From Nocardioides sp. zg-1308 (lineage in GTDB: Bacteria; Actinomycetota; Actinomycetes; Propionibacteriales; Nocardioidaceae): DNA of 64,000 nt. This document shows, piece after piece, positions 50,987 to 59,757 of the stretch. Each line of letters starts with the position of its first letter. Positions within the stretch are counted from its first letter, which is position 1. The DNA is taken from contig NZ_JABJQY010000005.1 in assembly GCF_013155375.1 (NCBI RefSeq), positions 124,001-188,000 on the forward strand, given 5' to 3'. A program made the position numbers and the translations under genes. The notes beneath the pieces are model-generated. The model saw nothing but the letters and a program-made list of their open reading frames with translations, was not told the DNA's origin and made no database searches.

Positions 50987-51483
50987 CGGGTCGCGTCGGC
51001 CTCGGCCAGCGCCTTGAGCGTCAGCAGCTGCTTCCTCGCCATGACCAGGTCGCCCACCGACAGCGCCGGCGCCAGCCAGCGGCTGGTCCGCGCGACCAAC
51101 TTGAGCACGAGGCGTACGCCGTCCGCGGCCGGCAGCACGGCGTACGACAGGTGCGCACCCATGATCGTCGCGGTGAGCTCGCGGCCGGGGTCCACCGCCA
51201 CGACGCGGCCCTGGTCGCGCCCGCCCGCGCGCGTGAAGGGATCACCAACCTCCGGCTCGGGCACGTCCACGAGCTCGCGCGGCGACCGTCGGCCGAGGTT
51301 GTCGACCAGGTCGTAGGAGTAGGGCGCGAGCCGCACCTGCCGCAGCCGGGCCCACACGGCAGCCGGGTCGGCGTGCACGGTGACACCGCGCCACGCCTCG
51401 AGGGTCGGCGCGTGCACGATGTCGTCGCACCCGTAGCGCCGCCGCACCTCGTCCTCCGTAACACCCCACCGGTCGCCGATCAT
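50947..51483 (-). CDS. SRPBCC-like protein, uncertain
   Basis: A 178-residue protein with a pattern like the START/SRPBCC fold: an N-terminal VTVHADPAAVWARLRQVRLAPYSYD, a central beta region and a C-terminal amphipathic helix (LVMARKQLLTLKALAE). These proteins bind hydrophobic ligands. I am not sure of the family. ATG 51483 is seven bases from a minus-strand TAGCGT (51491-51496), supporting the start. The 3' ends of this gene and the hemerythrin gene overlap. Confidence 0.65.
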   Translation of the reverse strand: MIGDRWGVTEDEVRRRYGCDDIVHAPTLEAWRGVTVHADPAAVWARLRQVRLAPYSYDLVDNLGRRSPRELVDVPEPEVGDPFTRAGGRDQGRVVAVDPGRELTATIMGAHLSYAVLPAADGVRLVLKLVARTSRWLAPALSVGDLVMARKQLLTLKALAEADATRQVRRQTGATSRR

Positions 51484-51594
51484 GACGGCGACGCTACCCG
51501 TGACCTACCCCGGCCCATTCGATGGACGGCCTCGCCCACCAGCTGCCCCGGGGGCGGCGAGGTCACCACTTATCGGCGTGACGGTGCGCTTTGG

Positions 51595-51774
51595 TGGTCG
51601 AGCATCCGAGGAACGAGGCGTATCGAGACCTGCCCGGCCTCGCTGGTCGGGTGGCTGAGCGAGGGACGAGCGAGGCGTATCGAGACCCCCTCCTCGGTGG
51701 TCGAGTAGCCGAGGGACGAGGCATGGTCCTCCTCGATGGTCGAGTAGCCGAGGAACGAGGCGTATCGAGACCCC
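51595..51774 (+). repeat. Four degenerate copies of a TGGTCGAG...GAGACC repeat
   Basis: Copies of a roughly 36-47-base element begin TGGTCGAG/TGGTCGGG and end CGTATCGAGACC: 51595-51630, 51644-51690, 51698-51728 (its second half is lost) and 51737-51774. The ends are partly complementary, so each may fold. Together with flanking sequence they fill the 348-bp gap before the DUF222/HNH gene, which holds no other gene I can see. Similar elements are often found beside DUF222 genes in actinobacteria (recalled, not checked). Confidence 0.85.
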
Positions 51775-51818
51775 TCCATCGGCTTGCTCAAGCACTGTCC
51801 GCTGTCGGTGGTCGTCCG

Positions 51819-51839
51819 TATAATCGAACACATGATCGA
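51819..51839 (+). promoter_or_regulatory. Leaderless promoter with SOS-like box over the DUF222 start
   Basis: TATAAT (51819-51824) is seven bases from ATG 51832. Over the start codon lies TCGAACACATGATCGA (51824-51839), which matches the SOS consensus TCGAAC-N4-GTTCGA at 11 of 12 fixed positions. LexA bound here would cover both the -10 and the start site. Confidence 0.6.
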
Positions 51840-53259
51840 GACGCTGGCAGCACCACGCGGAGAAGCAGAGGTCGAGGACCTTTCTGCTTCCGAGCTGCTG
51901 CGTGCTCTCAGTGATCGCAAGGCGGTCGAGGACCGGGCCGCGGCCGACCAGCTCGACCTCGCCGCCCGGTGGGCCGATCTCCACCCGCCGGAGTCCATCC
52001 ACACCGCCGCGGTGTTCAGCGACGGCGGCCGTTACGGCCTCGAGCACGAGGAGCCGATCGCCGGTCCGGGTTGCCCGGCGGTTGCTGAGTTCTGCATCGC
52101 CGAGCTCGGCACCGTCCTCGGGATGTCGTCCGCGTCGGCGAAGCGGCTCGTCGGTCACGCGCTCGAGCTGCGTCACCGACTGCCGCGGCTGTGGGCACAG
52201 GTCCAGGCCGGCGCGGTGCCGGCCTGGCGCGCCCGCACGGTCGCCGAAGCCACCATCCACGCCACCCCGTCCCTCACCGTCGAGGCAGCGCGATGGGTCG
52301 ACACCCAGGTCGCCGCCGTCGCGGGCCGGGTCGGTCCCGCACAGCTGGAGCGGCTGGTCGCGGAGACGATCAAGCGCCACCACCTCGACACCCACGACCC
52401 CACGAGTGATCCGGAGGACGGCTACCTGGCGGTCGACCCGCGCCACGCCACCCTCCACTCCGAGGACGTGCACTACGCCGGGACCATGCGGTTCGAGGCC
52501 GAGCTCGACATCGCCGACGCCCTCGACCTGGACCGCGCCCTCGCCCACGGCGCCGAGACGCTGAAGGCACTTGGCTCAGCAGCACCCTTGGACGCACGCC
52601 GGTCCGCAGCGCTCGGCGACCTCGCCCGCACCCAGACCGCGCTCGACCTCCACACCCAAGGCTCGACCGCTGCCACGGGCGGGGACGGGTTGCCGGTTGC
52701 GCGTGAGGTAGTGCTGCACGCCCACTTCCCGGCCAGCCTCGACGGCCTCGACGGGTTGGAGACCGTGTTCGGTCCCACCGGGCGGATGGAGGAGGGCCAG
52801 CGGCTGGTCCTGCTGGACCAGGTGCGGGACTGGTGCGGCGACTCCCGGACCAAGGTCACCGTCAAGCCCGTCATCGACCTCACCGCCGAGCTCACCTCAC
52901 CCGGCTACGACATACCCGACCGGATCCGCGAACAGGTGATGCTGCGCGACCGCACGTGTGTGTTCCCGTGGTGCACCCGACCAGCCCGGGGCTGCGACAT
53001 CGACCACGTCTTCCCGTACGACCACGACGCCGACACCGAGGGCCGCACGCAACCCGGTCCGACGGTCAGCTCGAACCTCGCACCCGAGTGTCGCTGGCAC
53101 CACCGCCTCAAGACCCACACCGCCTGGCGCTACGAGGTGACCGGAATCGGCATCTACGAGTGGACCAGCCCCCACGGCCACCGTTACCGACGCGACCGCA
53201 CCGGCACCACTCGGATCAGTGGCGCTGCAGACGACGCGGCGCCGCCCGGCCGACCATGA
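51832..53259 (+). CDS. DUF222 / HNH endonuclease (13E12-type)
   Basis: A 475-residue protein: an N-terminal DUF222 domain (about residues 20-330, helical) and a C-terminal HNH nuclease domain (about 375-440) with RDRTCVFPWCTRPARGC, DIDHVFPYDHD and NLAPECRWHHRLK. Such genes occur in multiple scattered copies in actinobacteria (the 13E12 repeat family in mycobacteria); their biological role is unclear. ATG 51832 is chosen from the TATAAT leaderless promoter; the frame opens 16 codons earlier. Upstream are four repeats and a near-perfect SOS box. It sits within an islet that splits the his genes. Confidence 0.9.
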   Translation: MIETLAAPRGEAEVEDLSASELLRALSDRKAVEDRAAADQLDLAARWADLHPPESIHTAAVFSDGGRYGLEHEEPIAGPGCPAVAEFCIAELGTVLGMSSASAKRLVGHALELRHRLPRLWAQVQAGAVPAWRARTVAEATIHATPSLTVEAARWVDTQVAAVAGRVGPAQLERLVAETIKRHHLDTHDPTSDPEDGYLAVDPRHATLHSEDVHYAGTMRFEAELDIADALDLDRALAHGAETLKALGSAAPLDARRSAALGDLARTQTALDLHTQGSTAATGGDGLPVAREVVLHAHFPASLDGLDGLETVFGPTGRMEEGQRLVLLDQVRDWCGDSRTKVTVKPVIDLTAELTSPGYDIPDRIREQVMLRDRTCVFPWCTRPARGCDIDHVFPYDHDADTEGRTQPGPTVSSNLAPECRWHHRLKTHTAWRYEVTGIGIYEWTSPHGHRYRRDRTGTTRISGAADDAAPPGRP

Positions 53260-53272
53260 CCCCGCCCCCACA

Positions 53273-53296
53273 CCCCGCCGAGCTGAGCCGGCGGGG
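53273..53296 (+). terminator. Terminator-like hairpin after the DUF222/HNH gene
   Basis: CCCCGCC and GGCGGGG form a seven-pair stem with a ten-base loop, 13 bases after the stop. No T-run follows. Confidence 0.4.
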
Positions 53297-53619
53297 ACAC
53301 AGGCATGTGGCGAGCCGGGGGGGCTTCAAGAACGGCACACACGAGGCCGGGCCAGCGACATTGAGCTTCACGTAGGCGCGCACAGTCGAGCGCCCGACGG
53401 CCTCCCGAGAGGCGCGCAAGGCGGCCGCGAGCAGACACCGCGAGGCGCGGCACGCAGCCCCTGACAGTGACCGACCGAGGACCGCTCGCCGCCCGACAAC
53501 AAGCGGACCGACAGTCGTCCGGCGCGTTCGGGCGACCGAGCCAGCCCCCCGAGGAGACCCCGCCCACACCCGCACCACCGAGTTCCCCCGATCCACCGAC
53601 GAGCCCGCCGCGACGCACA
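53297..53619. other. Region without a recognisable gene
   Basis: About 320 bases between the DUF222/HNH gene and the zinc-ribbon gene. Open frames exist on the minus strand, but their composition is Arg/Ser/Pro/Cys-rich and unlike a folded protein. Codon bias is weaker than in neighbouring genes. I see no RNA gene, repeat or attachment site. Confidence 0.5.
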
Positions 53620-53625
53620 TACCGT
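53620..53625 (+). promoter_or_regulatory. -10 element deciding the zinc-ribbon gene start
   Basis: TACCGT lies six bases before GTG 53632, matching the leaderless pattern and favouring that start over an in-frame GTG about 165 bases upstream. Confidence 0.45.
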
Positions 53626-53631
53626 TCACCC

Positions 53632-54048
53632 GTGCCACAGACGCGACCCCAGATGCCTGCAGTCTTGACCTGCCCGCTGTGCGGCGGCGCGGTGCCCGTG
53701 ACGGCGACCGCGTGCCGGGACTGCCACCTGCCGATGTCGGACGTGCGTCGCGAGCAGGAGGTCGGCCGCAGCGGATCCTGGACCCGCGCGGTCGGGGTCC
53801 GGCTCGTCGGTGTCGCGCTCTACTGCGGCGTGGTCGCCTGGTGCGCGTGGCAGCTGCCCGCGTCGCTGCCCTTCGTCGCTCCCGCTGCCGCAGGCGGGCT
53901 CGTGCTGCACGGGGTCAAGGGCCGCCCTTGGCTCGGGATGCTCGCGTTCGCGGTCCTGGTCGTCGTCCTGCCCGTGCTGCTGGCCCCCGCGCTGGGCACG
54001 GGTGCGTTCTCCGACCTCGCCGAGTGGGTGAACGACCCCCAGTGGTGA
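53632..54048 (+). CDS. Zinc-ribbon membrane protein, unknown function
   Basis: A 138-residue protein. A short zinc ribbon at residues 14-34 (CPLCGGAVPVTATACRDC) is followed by about three hydrophobic segments (roughly 58-76, 80-94 and 102-124) and a polar end DLAEWVNDPQW. I do not recognise a family. GTG 53632 is taken from the upstream TACCGT; the upstream in-frame extension is Pro-rich and unlikely. It could sense metal or simply be a small sorting or anchor protein. Confidence 0.6.
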   Translation: MPQTRPQMPAVLTCPLCGGAVPVTATACRDCHLPMSDVRREQEVGRSGSWTRAVGVRLVGVALYCGVVAWCAWQLPASLPFVAPAAAGGLVLHGVKGRPWLGMLAFAVLVVVLPVLLAPALGTGAFSDLAEWVNDPQW

Positions 54049-54171
54049 CGTACGGCCCCTGGTGAGTCGGCGACGGGCTCTCTTCACCCGTTCGAGGCAG
54101 GGTTGGACATGGGTTCGTCAGCGATGGGTACGCCATGTGTCCCCGTAAGCAACAACCCAGGAGGATCGAAC

Positions 54172-54999
54172 ATGCACGAGAACGAGATCCAGAGTGTCAT
54201 CGGCAAGAACGCCTACGACAGCAACGGTGACAAGATCGGAAGCATCGGCCACATCTTCTTGGACGACGAGACCGGGCAGCCCGAGTTCGCGTCGGTCAAC
54301 ACCGGTCTCTTCGGTATGAAGGAGACGTTCGTGCCCATCACGAACGCCACGGTCGAGGGCGACCGCCTCGTGGTCCCGTTCACCAAGGACCAGGTCAAGG
54401 ACGCCCCCAACGTCGACGTCGACGGCGGGCACCTCGACCAGGCCGAGGAGCGGCGCCTCTACGAGCACTACAACATGTCCTACTCGGAGTACTCCAGCGA
54501 CTCGGGTCTGCCCGAGGGTGGCACCGGCTACGCCGCCGGCACGGCCGGCACGGCGGACTACGACACCAGCCGGACCGACCACACGGTCGGCCACGACACG
54601 TCCGGTCCCACCACGGACGAGGCCATGACGCGCTCGGAGGAGCGCCTCGACGTCGGCACGTCGCGCGAGGAGGCCGGCCGCGTCCGGCTCCGCAAGTACG
54701 TCACCACCGAGCAGGAGACCGTGAGCGTCCCGGTGAAGAAGGAGCGCGCGGTCCTCGAGACCGAGCCGATCACCGAGGCCAACCGCGACGAGGCCCTCTC
54801 GGGCCCCGCCATCTCGGAGGAGGAGCACGAGGTCGTCCTCCAGGAGGAGCACGCCGTCGTCGGCAAGACCGCCGAGCCGGTGGAGCGCGTACGCCTCGGC
54901 AAGGAGACGGTCACCGACGAGGAGACCGTCACCGAGGAGGTCCGCAAGGAGCACATCGAGACCGAGGGTGACCTCGACGACCGTCGCGGCACGATCTGA
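54172..54999 (+). CDS. PRC-barrel and DUF2382 (YsnF/AvaK) domain protein
   Basis: A 275-residue acidic protein. A PRC-barrel lies at about residues 5-80 (IGKNAYDSNGDKIGSIGHIFLDD), then a Gly/Ser/Thr linker (about 105-165), then a DUF2382 domain of repeated charged strands (RLDVGTSREEAGRVRLRKYV; EEEHEVVLQEEHAVV; ERVRLGKETVTDEETVTEE). The family is linked to stress responses in actinobacteria and cyanobacteria; function is unproven. ATG 54172 has AGGAGG seven bases upstream, the strongest ribosome-binding site nearby. Confidence 0.88.
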   Translation: MHENEIQSVIGKNAYDSNGDKIGSIGHIFLDDETGQPEFASVNTGLFGMKETFVPITNATVEGDRLVVPFTKDQVKDAPNVDVDGGHLDQAEERRLYEHYNMSYSEYSSDSGLPEGGTGYAAGTAGTADYDTSRTDHTVGHDTSGPTTDEAMTRSEERLDVGTSREEAGRVRLRKYVTTEQETVSVPVKKERAVLETEPITEANRDEALSGPAISEEEHEVVLQEEHAVVGKTAEPVERVRLGKETVTDEETVTEEVRKEHIETEGDLDDRRGTI

Positions 55000-55000
55000 C

Positions 55001-55069
55001 CCAGCACGACCCAGCACGACCCAGCACGACCAGCACGGTGGCCGGTGCCCCTCGGGGCGCCGGCCACCG
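55001..55069 (+). terminator. Tandem 10-mers followed by a strong hairpin
   Basis: Three copies of the 10-mer CCAGCACGAC (55001-55030) with a partial fourth lead into a hairpin, CGGTGGCCGG...CCGGCCACCG with an inner GCCCC/GGGGC (55036-55069). The stem is about 15 pairs and ends the PRC-barrel transcript, although no T-run follows. Confidence 0.6.
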
Positions 55070-55115
55070 GCGTCTGCGCACCGGACCGACGTGCCGGAGC
55101 GGGTGAGCCGGCTCC

Positions 55116-55121
55116 TAGGAT
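55116..55121 (+). promoter_or_regulatory. -10 element of a leaderless promoter (hisA/priA)
   Basis: TAGGAT lies six bases before the ATG at 55128, giving the hisA-nudix-hisF block its own promoter, separate from hisD-C-B-H. Confidence 0.45.
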
Positions 55122-55127
55122 CGAGCC

Positions 55128-55874
55128 ATGCCCAGCACCCCCGAGCAGCCCTACCTCGAGCTCCTGCCCGCCGTCGACATCAAGGGCGGCCAGGCCGTCC
55201 AGCTGGTCCAGGGCGTCGACGGCTCGGAGAAGCGCTTCGGCGACCCCGTCGAGGCGGCCCTGCGCTGGCAGCAGGCCGGTGCCGAGTGGATCCACCTCGT
55301 CGACCTCGACGCGGCGTTCGGCCACGGGCACAACCGCGAGCTCCAGGCGCGGATCGTCGGGACCCTCGACATCCAGGTCGAGATGAGCGGCGGGATCCGC
55401 GACGACGAGTCGCTGGACGCCGCGATGGCCACCGGCTGCCGCCGGGTCAACATCGGCACGGCGGCGCTCGAGCAGCCGGAGTGGTGCGCGCGGGCGATCG
55501 CGACGTACGGCGACCGCGTGGCCGTCGGGCTCGACGTGCGGGGCACGACCCTGGCCGCGCGCGGCTGGACCCGTGAGGGCGGCGACCTCTACGAGACCCT
55601 GGCCCGGCTCGACGCCGAGGGCTGCGCGCGCTACGTCGTCACGGACGTGAACAAGGACGGCATGCTCCAGGGGCCGAACCTCCAGCTGCTGCGCGACGTG
55701 TGCGCCGCGACCGACAAGCCCGTCGTCGCCAGCGGGGGAGTGACGACCCTGGACGACGTCCGCGCGCTGATGGGCCTCGTCGACGAGGGCGTCGAGGGCG
55801 CCATCGCCGGGACCGCGCTCTACGAGGGCCGCTTCACCCTCGAGGACGCGCTCGCCCTCACGAGGGGCGCCTGA
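55128..55874 (+). CDS. priA: Phosphoribosyl isomerase PriA (HisA, probably also TrpF)
   Basis: A 248-residue TIM-barrel isomerase. General base D17 (LLPAVDIKGGQ) and general acid D173 (VVTDVNKDGML) are at the HisA positions, with phosphate-binding GGIRD and ASGGV loops. In actinobacteria this protein usually performs both the HisA and the TrpF (tryptophan) isomerisations. Whether it is bifunctional here depends on whether a separate trpF exists elsewhere, which I cannot see. Confidence 0.93.
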   Translation: MPSTPEQPYLELLPAVDIKGGQAVQLVQGVDGSEKRFGDPVEAALRWQQAGAEWIHLVDLDAAFGHGHNRELQARIVGTLDIQVEMSGGIRDDESLDAAMATGCRRVNIGTAALEQPEWCARAIATYGDRVAVGLDVRGTTLAARGWTREGGDLYETLARLDAEGCARYVVTDVNKDGMLQGPNLQLLRDVCAATDKPVVASGGVTTLDDVRALMGLVDEGVEGAIAGTALYEGRFTLEDALALTRGA

Positions 55875-55876
55875 GC

Positions 55877-56319
55877 ATGGAGTTCACCGACTACCACACC
55901 CGGCTGGCGGCCTACGCCCTGCTCGTCGACGAGCAGGAGCGGGTGCTCCTCGCGTGGTGGAACGGCGAGGGGCACAGCGACCCGGAGTGGTCGCTGCCCG
56001 GCGGCGGCATCGAGTTCGAGGAGTCGGTCCGCGACGGCCTCGTGCGCGAGGTCTTCGAGGAGACCGGCTACCACGTCGAGCCGGGTCCCCTCGTCGCCGA
56101 GCACTTCTCCACCGCGCGCGGCCGCAGCTTCGACGGGTGGTTCCGCGCCCAGCGGTTCGTCTTCGACGCGACGATCACGGGCGGCGAGCTGGGCACCACC
56201 GAGGTCGGCGGCTCCACCGACCACGCCGCCTGGGTGCCGCTCGCCGAGCTCGAGGGTCAGCCGCGTTCGGAGATCGTCGACGTCGCGCTCGCCGCGTGGC
56301 GGGCCGAGGAGGCCCGGCG

Positions 56320-56323
<4 letters not shown>
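55877..56323 (+). CDS. NUDIX hydrolase
   Basis: A 148-residue Nudix protein. The Nudix box is clear: GGGIEFEESVRDGL then VREVFEETGY, with all the conserved Gly, Glu and Arg positions. Substrates are usually nucleoside diphosphates linked to another group, and the exact one is not readable here. It starts three bases after the priA stop and overlaps hisF by four, so it is embedded in the his operon, which may hint at a role in cleaning up nucleotide by-products. That last point is inference. Confidence 0.9.
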
Positions 56324-57111
<788 letters not shown>

Positions 57112-57121
57112 GATTCGGCCC

Positions 57122-58030
57122 ATGCTGAAGACTGTCCGGCCGTTCGGCCTCGCCGCCGTCGCGGCCGCCACGATCGCCCTCACCGCCTGCGCACCGACCG
57201 ACGAGGCCGACAGCGGCGAGAACACCGCCTCCGACACGTCCTCGGACTCCGCGGGCTCCTCGGAGTCGCCCGCCGCCGACGCGTGCACCCCCGACTCGAT
57301 GGAGACGGTCGCCGACGGCACGCTGACCATCGCGACCGACACCCCGGCCTACGAGCCGTGGTTCGTCGACAACGACCCCACCAACGGCGAGGGCTACGAG
57401 TCCGCGGTGGCCTACGCCATCGCCGAGGAGCTCGGCTACACCGCGGAGCAGGTCTCGTGGGTGACGGTGCCGTTCAACAAGGTCGTCCAGCCCGGCCCCA
57501 AGGACTTCGACTTCGACGTCAACCAGGTCTCCATCACCGAGGCCCGCCGCAAGGCCGTCGACTTCTCCTCCGGCTACTACGACGTGGTCCAGACCGTCAT
57601 CACCAACGAGGGCAGCGCCATCGACGGCGCCACCAGCGTCGCCGACCTCGCCGACGCCAAGCTGGGTGCCCAGGTCGGCACCACCAGCTACACCGCCATC
57701 ACCGACACGATCCAGCCGTCGGAGGACCCGGCCGTCTTCGACACCAACGACCAGGCGGTGCAGGCGCTCAAGAACGGCCAGATCGACGGCATCGTCGTCG
57801 ACCTGCCGACCGCCTACTTCATGACCGCGGTGCAGCTCGACGACGGCGTGATCGTCGGCCAGCTGCCGCTCCCGGAGGGCGAGCCCGAGCAGTTCGGCGC
57901 GGTGCTGGCCAAGGACAGCCCGCTGACCGACTGCGTCTCGAGCGCCGTCGACGCGCTGCGCGAGGACGGCATCCTCGACCAGATCAACCAGGAGTGGCTG
58001 GCCCAGCAGGGCGCCCCCGAGCTGTCCTGA
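57122..58030 (+). CDS. ABC transporter substrate-binding lipoprotein (amino-acid type)
   Basis: A 302-residue lipoprotein. The signal peptide ends with the lipobox LTAC at C23, followed by an acidic Ser/Asp linker (about 26-55) and a type 2 periplasmic binding fold (family 3). Motifs are GTLTIATDTPAYEPWFVD, DFDVNQVSITEARRKAVDFS and VGTTSYTAI. Polar or acidic amino acids are the usual ligands of this family. It overlaps the permease gene start by one base (TGATG). Confidence 0.9.
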   Translation: MLKTVRPFGLAAVAAATIALTACAPTDEADSGENTASDTSSDSAGSSESPAADACTPDSMETVADGTLTIATDTPAYEPWFVDNDPTNGEGYESAVAYAIAEELGYTAEQVSWVTVPFNKVVQPGPKDFDFDVNQVSITEARRKAVDFSSGYYDVVQTVITNEGSAIDGATSVADLADAKLGAQVGTTSYTAITDTIQPSEDPAVFDTNDQAVQALKNGQIDGIVVDLPTAYFMTAVQLDDGVIVGQLPLPEGEPEQFGAVLAKDSPLTDCVSSAVDALREDGILDQINQEWLAQQGAPELS

Positions 58031-58914
58031 TGGCCCATCGGGTCGTCGGGGAGACGGCGGGGCCGGCGGAGGACTGGCAGCCCTCGGAGGTGCAGCGCGA
58101 GCGTGACGAGTGGCGGCGACGCCGTACGCTCCGCAGCGCCGCGATCGCGGCCGTCAGCACGCTGCTGCTGCTCGGTGCGGTGGGCACGGCGGTCGTCAGC
58201 TCGCCGGGCTGGGAACGGGTGCGCGAGACCTACTTCGACTGGGACAAGGCGGTGTCCTCGTTCCCCGCGGTCCTCGAGGGGCTGTGGCTCAACATCCGCG
58301 TCATGGTCGTCTGCTGGGTGCTGATCCTCCTGCTCAGCCTCACCATCGCGGTCGTGCGCACCATCCGCGGGCCCGTCGCGTTCCCGCTGCGGCTGCTTGG
58401 CACGGCGTACGTCGACGTGTTCCGCGGGCTGCCGCTGCTGCTGGTGATCTTCCTGCTCGGGTTCGGCGGCCCCGCCCTGAGCCTGGGTGGGCTGCCGACC
58501 TCGGCACTGTTCTGGGGCGGCGCCGCGCTGGTGCTGTCCTACTCGGCCTACGTCGCCGAGGTGTTCCGCGCCGGCATCGAGTCGGTGCACCCCAGCCAGC
58601 GGCTGGCCGGGCGCTCGCTGGGGCTGAGCTACGGGCAGACGCTGCGGCACGTCGTCCTGCCGCAGGCCTGGCGCCGGGTCATCCCGCCGCTCATGAACGA
58701 CCTGGTCTCCCTGCAGAAGGACTCCGGCCTCATCGCGGTGCTCGGCGTCACCGACGCGATCCGCGCGGCGCAGATCGAGACCGCCATCGACTTCAACTAC
58801 ACGCCGTACGTCGTCGCGGGCGTGCTGTTCTGCTGCCTGACCATCCCGATGGCCCGGCTCACCGACCGCTACGCCCGCCGCAAGGGCTACCACGGAGCAG
58901 GAGGACACTTGTGA
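58030..58914 (+). CDS. Amino-acid ABC transporter permease
   Basis: A 294-residue permease of the His/Glu/Gln/Arg family with about five to six transmembrane helices after a charged N-terminus (about 1-35). The cytoplasmic EAA loop matches VHPSQRLAGRSLGLSYGQTLRHVVLPQAWRRVIPPLMND. ATG 58030 overlaps the binding-protein stop (TGATG) and its end overlaps the ATPase start (GTGA). Only one permease gene is present, so it probably forms a homodimer. Confidence 0.9.
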   Translation: MAHRVVGETAGPAEDWQPSEVQRERDEWRRRRTLRSAAIAAVSTLLLLGAVGTAVVSSPGWERVRETYFDWDKAVSSFPAVLEGLWLNIRVMVVCWVLILLLSLTIAVVRTIRGPVAFPLRLLGTAYVDVFRGLPLLLVIFLLGFGGPALSLGGLPTSALFWGGAALVLSYSAYVAEVFRAGIESVHPSQRLAGRSLGLSYGQTLRHVVLPQAWRRVIPPLMNDLVSLQKDSGLIAVLGVTDAIRAAQIETAIDFNYTPYVVAGVLFCCLTIPMARLTDRYARRKGYHGAGGHL

Positions 58915-59645
58915 GCGAGCTGCTCCGGCTGGACGGCGTCCGCAAGTCCTTCGGTGAGCATGTCGTCCTGCGCGACGTGGACCTCATCGTCGAGCCCGGC
59001 GAGTGCGTCGTGCTGATCGGCGCGTCCGGGTCCGGCAAGTCCACCCTTCTGCGGTGCGTCAACCTCCTCGAGGTCGTCGACGACGGCGTGATCACCTTCG
59101 AGGGCCGCGACATCACCGACCCGCGGGTGGACGGCGACGAGGTGCGCTCGCGGATGGGCATGGTCTTCCAGGCCTACAACCTCTTCCCGCACCTCGACGT
59201 GATCGGCAACGTGACCCTCGCACTGCGGCTCGTCCACGGCGTCGACGCCGAGGAGGCGAGGTCGCGCGGGCTCGCGATGCTCGACCGCGTGGGGCTCGCC
59301 GCCCGGGCCGAGGCCCGACCCGACGACCTGTCCGGTGGGCAGCAGCAGCGCGTGGCCATCGCCCGGGCGCTGGTGGCCAACCCGCGGCTGATGCTCCTCG
59401 ACGAGGTCACCAGCGCGCTCGACCCCGAGCTGGTGGGCGAGGTCCTCGACCTGCTCACCGAGCTCAAGGGCGAGGGCGTGACGATGCTGCTCAACACCCA
59501 CGAGATGGGCTTCGCCCGCGACGTCGCGGACCAGGTCTGCTTCCTGCACGACGGTCGCATCCACGAGCGGGGGACCCCGCAGCAGGTCATCGGCGAGCCC
59601 CGCGAGGAGCGCACCCGCGCGTTCCTCTCGCGCATCCGGGCCTGA
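58911..59645 (+). CDS. Amino-acid ABC transporter ATP-binding protein
   Basis: A 244-residue ATPase of the polar amino-acid uptake family. Walker A is IGASGSGKST, the Q-loop is MVFQAYNLFPHLDV, the signature is DDLSGGQQQRVAIARAL, Walker B is LMLLDEVTSALDPE (with catalytic Glu) and the switch His is in LLNTHEMGFARDV. GTG 58911 overlaps the permease stop. It energises the importer encoded by the two preceding genes. Confidence 0.93.
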   Translation: MSELLRLDGVRKSFGEHVVLRDVDLIVEPGECVVLIGASGSGKSTLLRCVNLLEVVDDGVITFEGRDITDPRVDGDEVRSRMGMVFQAYNLFPHLDVIGNVTLALRLVHGVDAEEARSRGLAMLDRVGLAARAEARPDDLSGGQQQRVAIARALVANPRLMLLDEVTSALDPELVGEVLDLLTELKGEGVTMLLNTHEMGFARDVADQVCFLHDGRIHERGTPQQVIGEPREERTRAFLSRIRA

Positions 59646-59757
59646 CACCCGGACGACCACAGCCGATTCGCCCGGCGTTGGTGGCGAGGAATAGCCTGAC
59701 GCGGTCGGGTGGTTGCGCTCGGCAACTGACGCGACGACGAGGGGGCGGGCGACACCG

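Noticed and set aside
51595..51774. CRISPR array
   Set aside because: Copies differ in length and sequence, spacing is irregular (about 7-14 bases between copies), and no cas gene is near.
53184..53638. Minus-strand open frames after the DUF222/HNH gene
   Set aside because: They have Arg/Ser/Cys/Pro-rich translations, no ribosome-binding site, and partly overlap the end of the DUF222/HNH gene. No family is recognised.
50332..55115. Prophage or integrative element
   Set aside because: No integrase, tRNA site, direct-repeat ends or phage gene is visible; only the DUF222/HNH gene with its repeats looks accessory.
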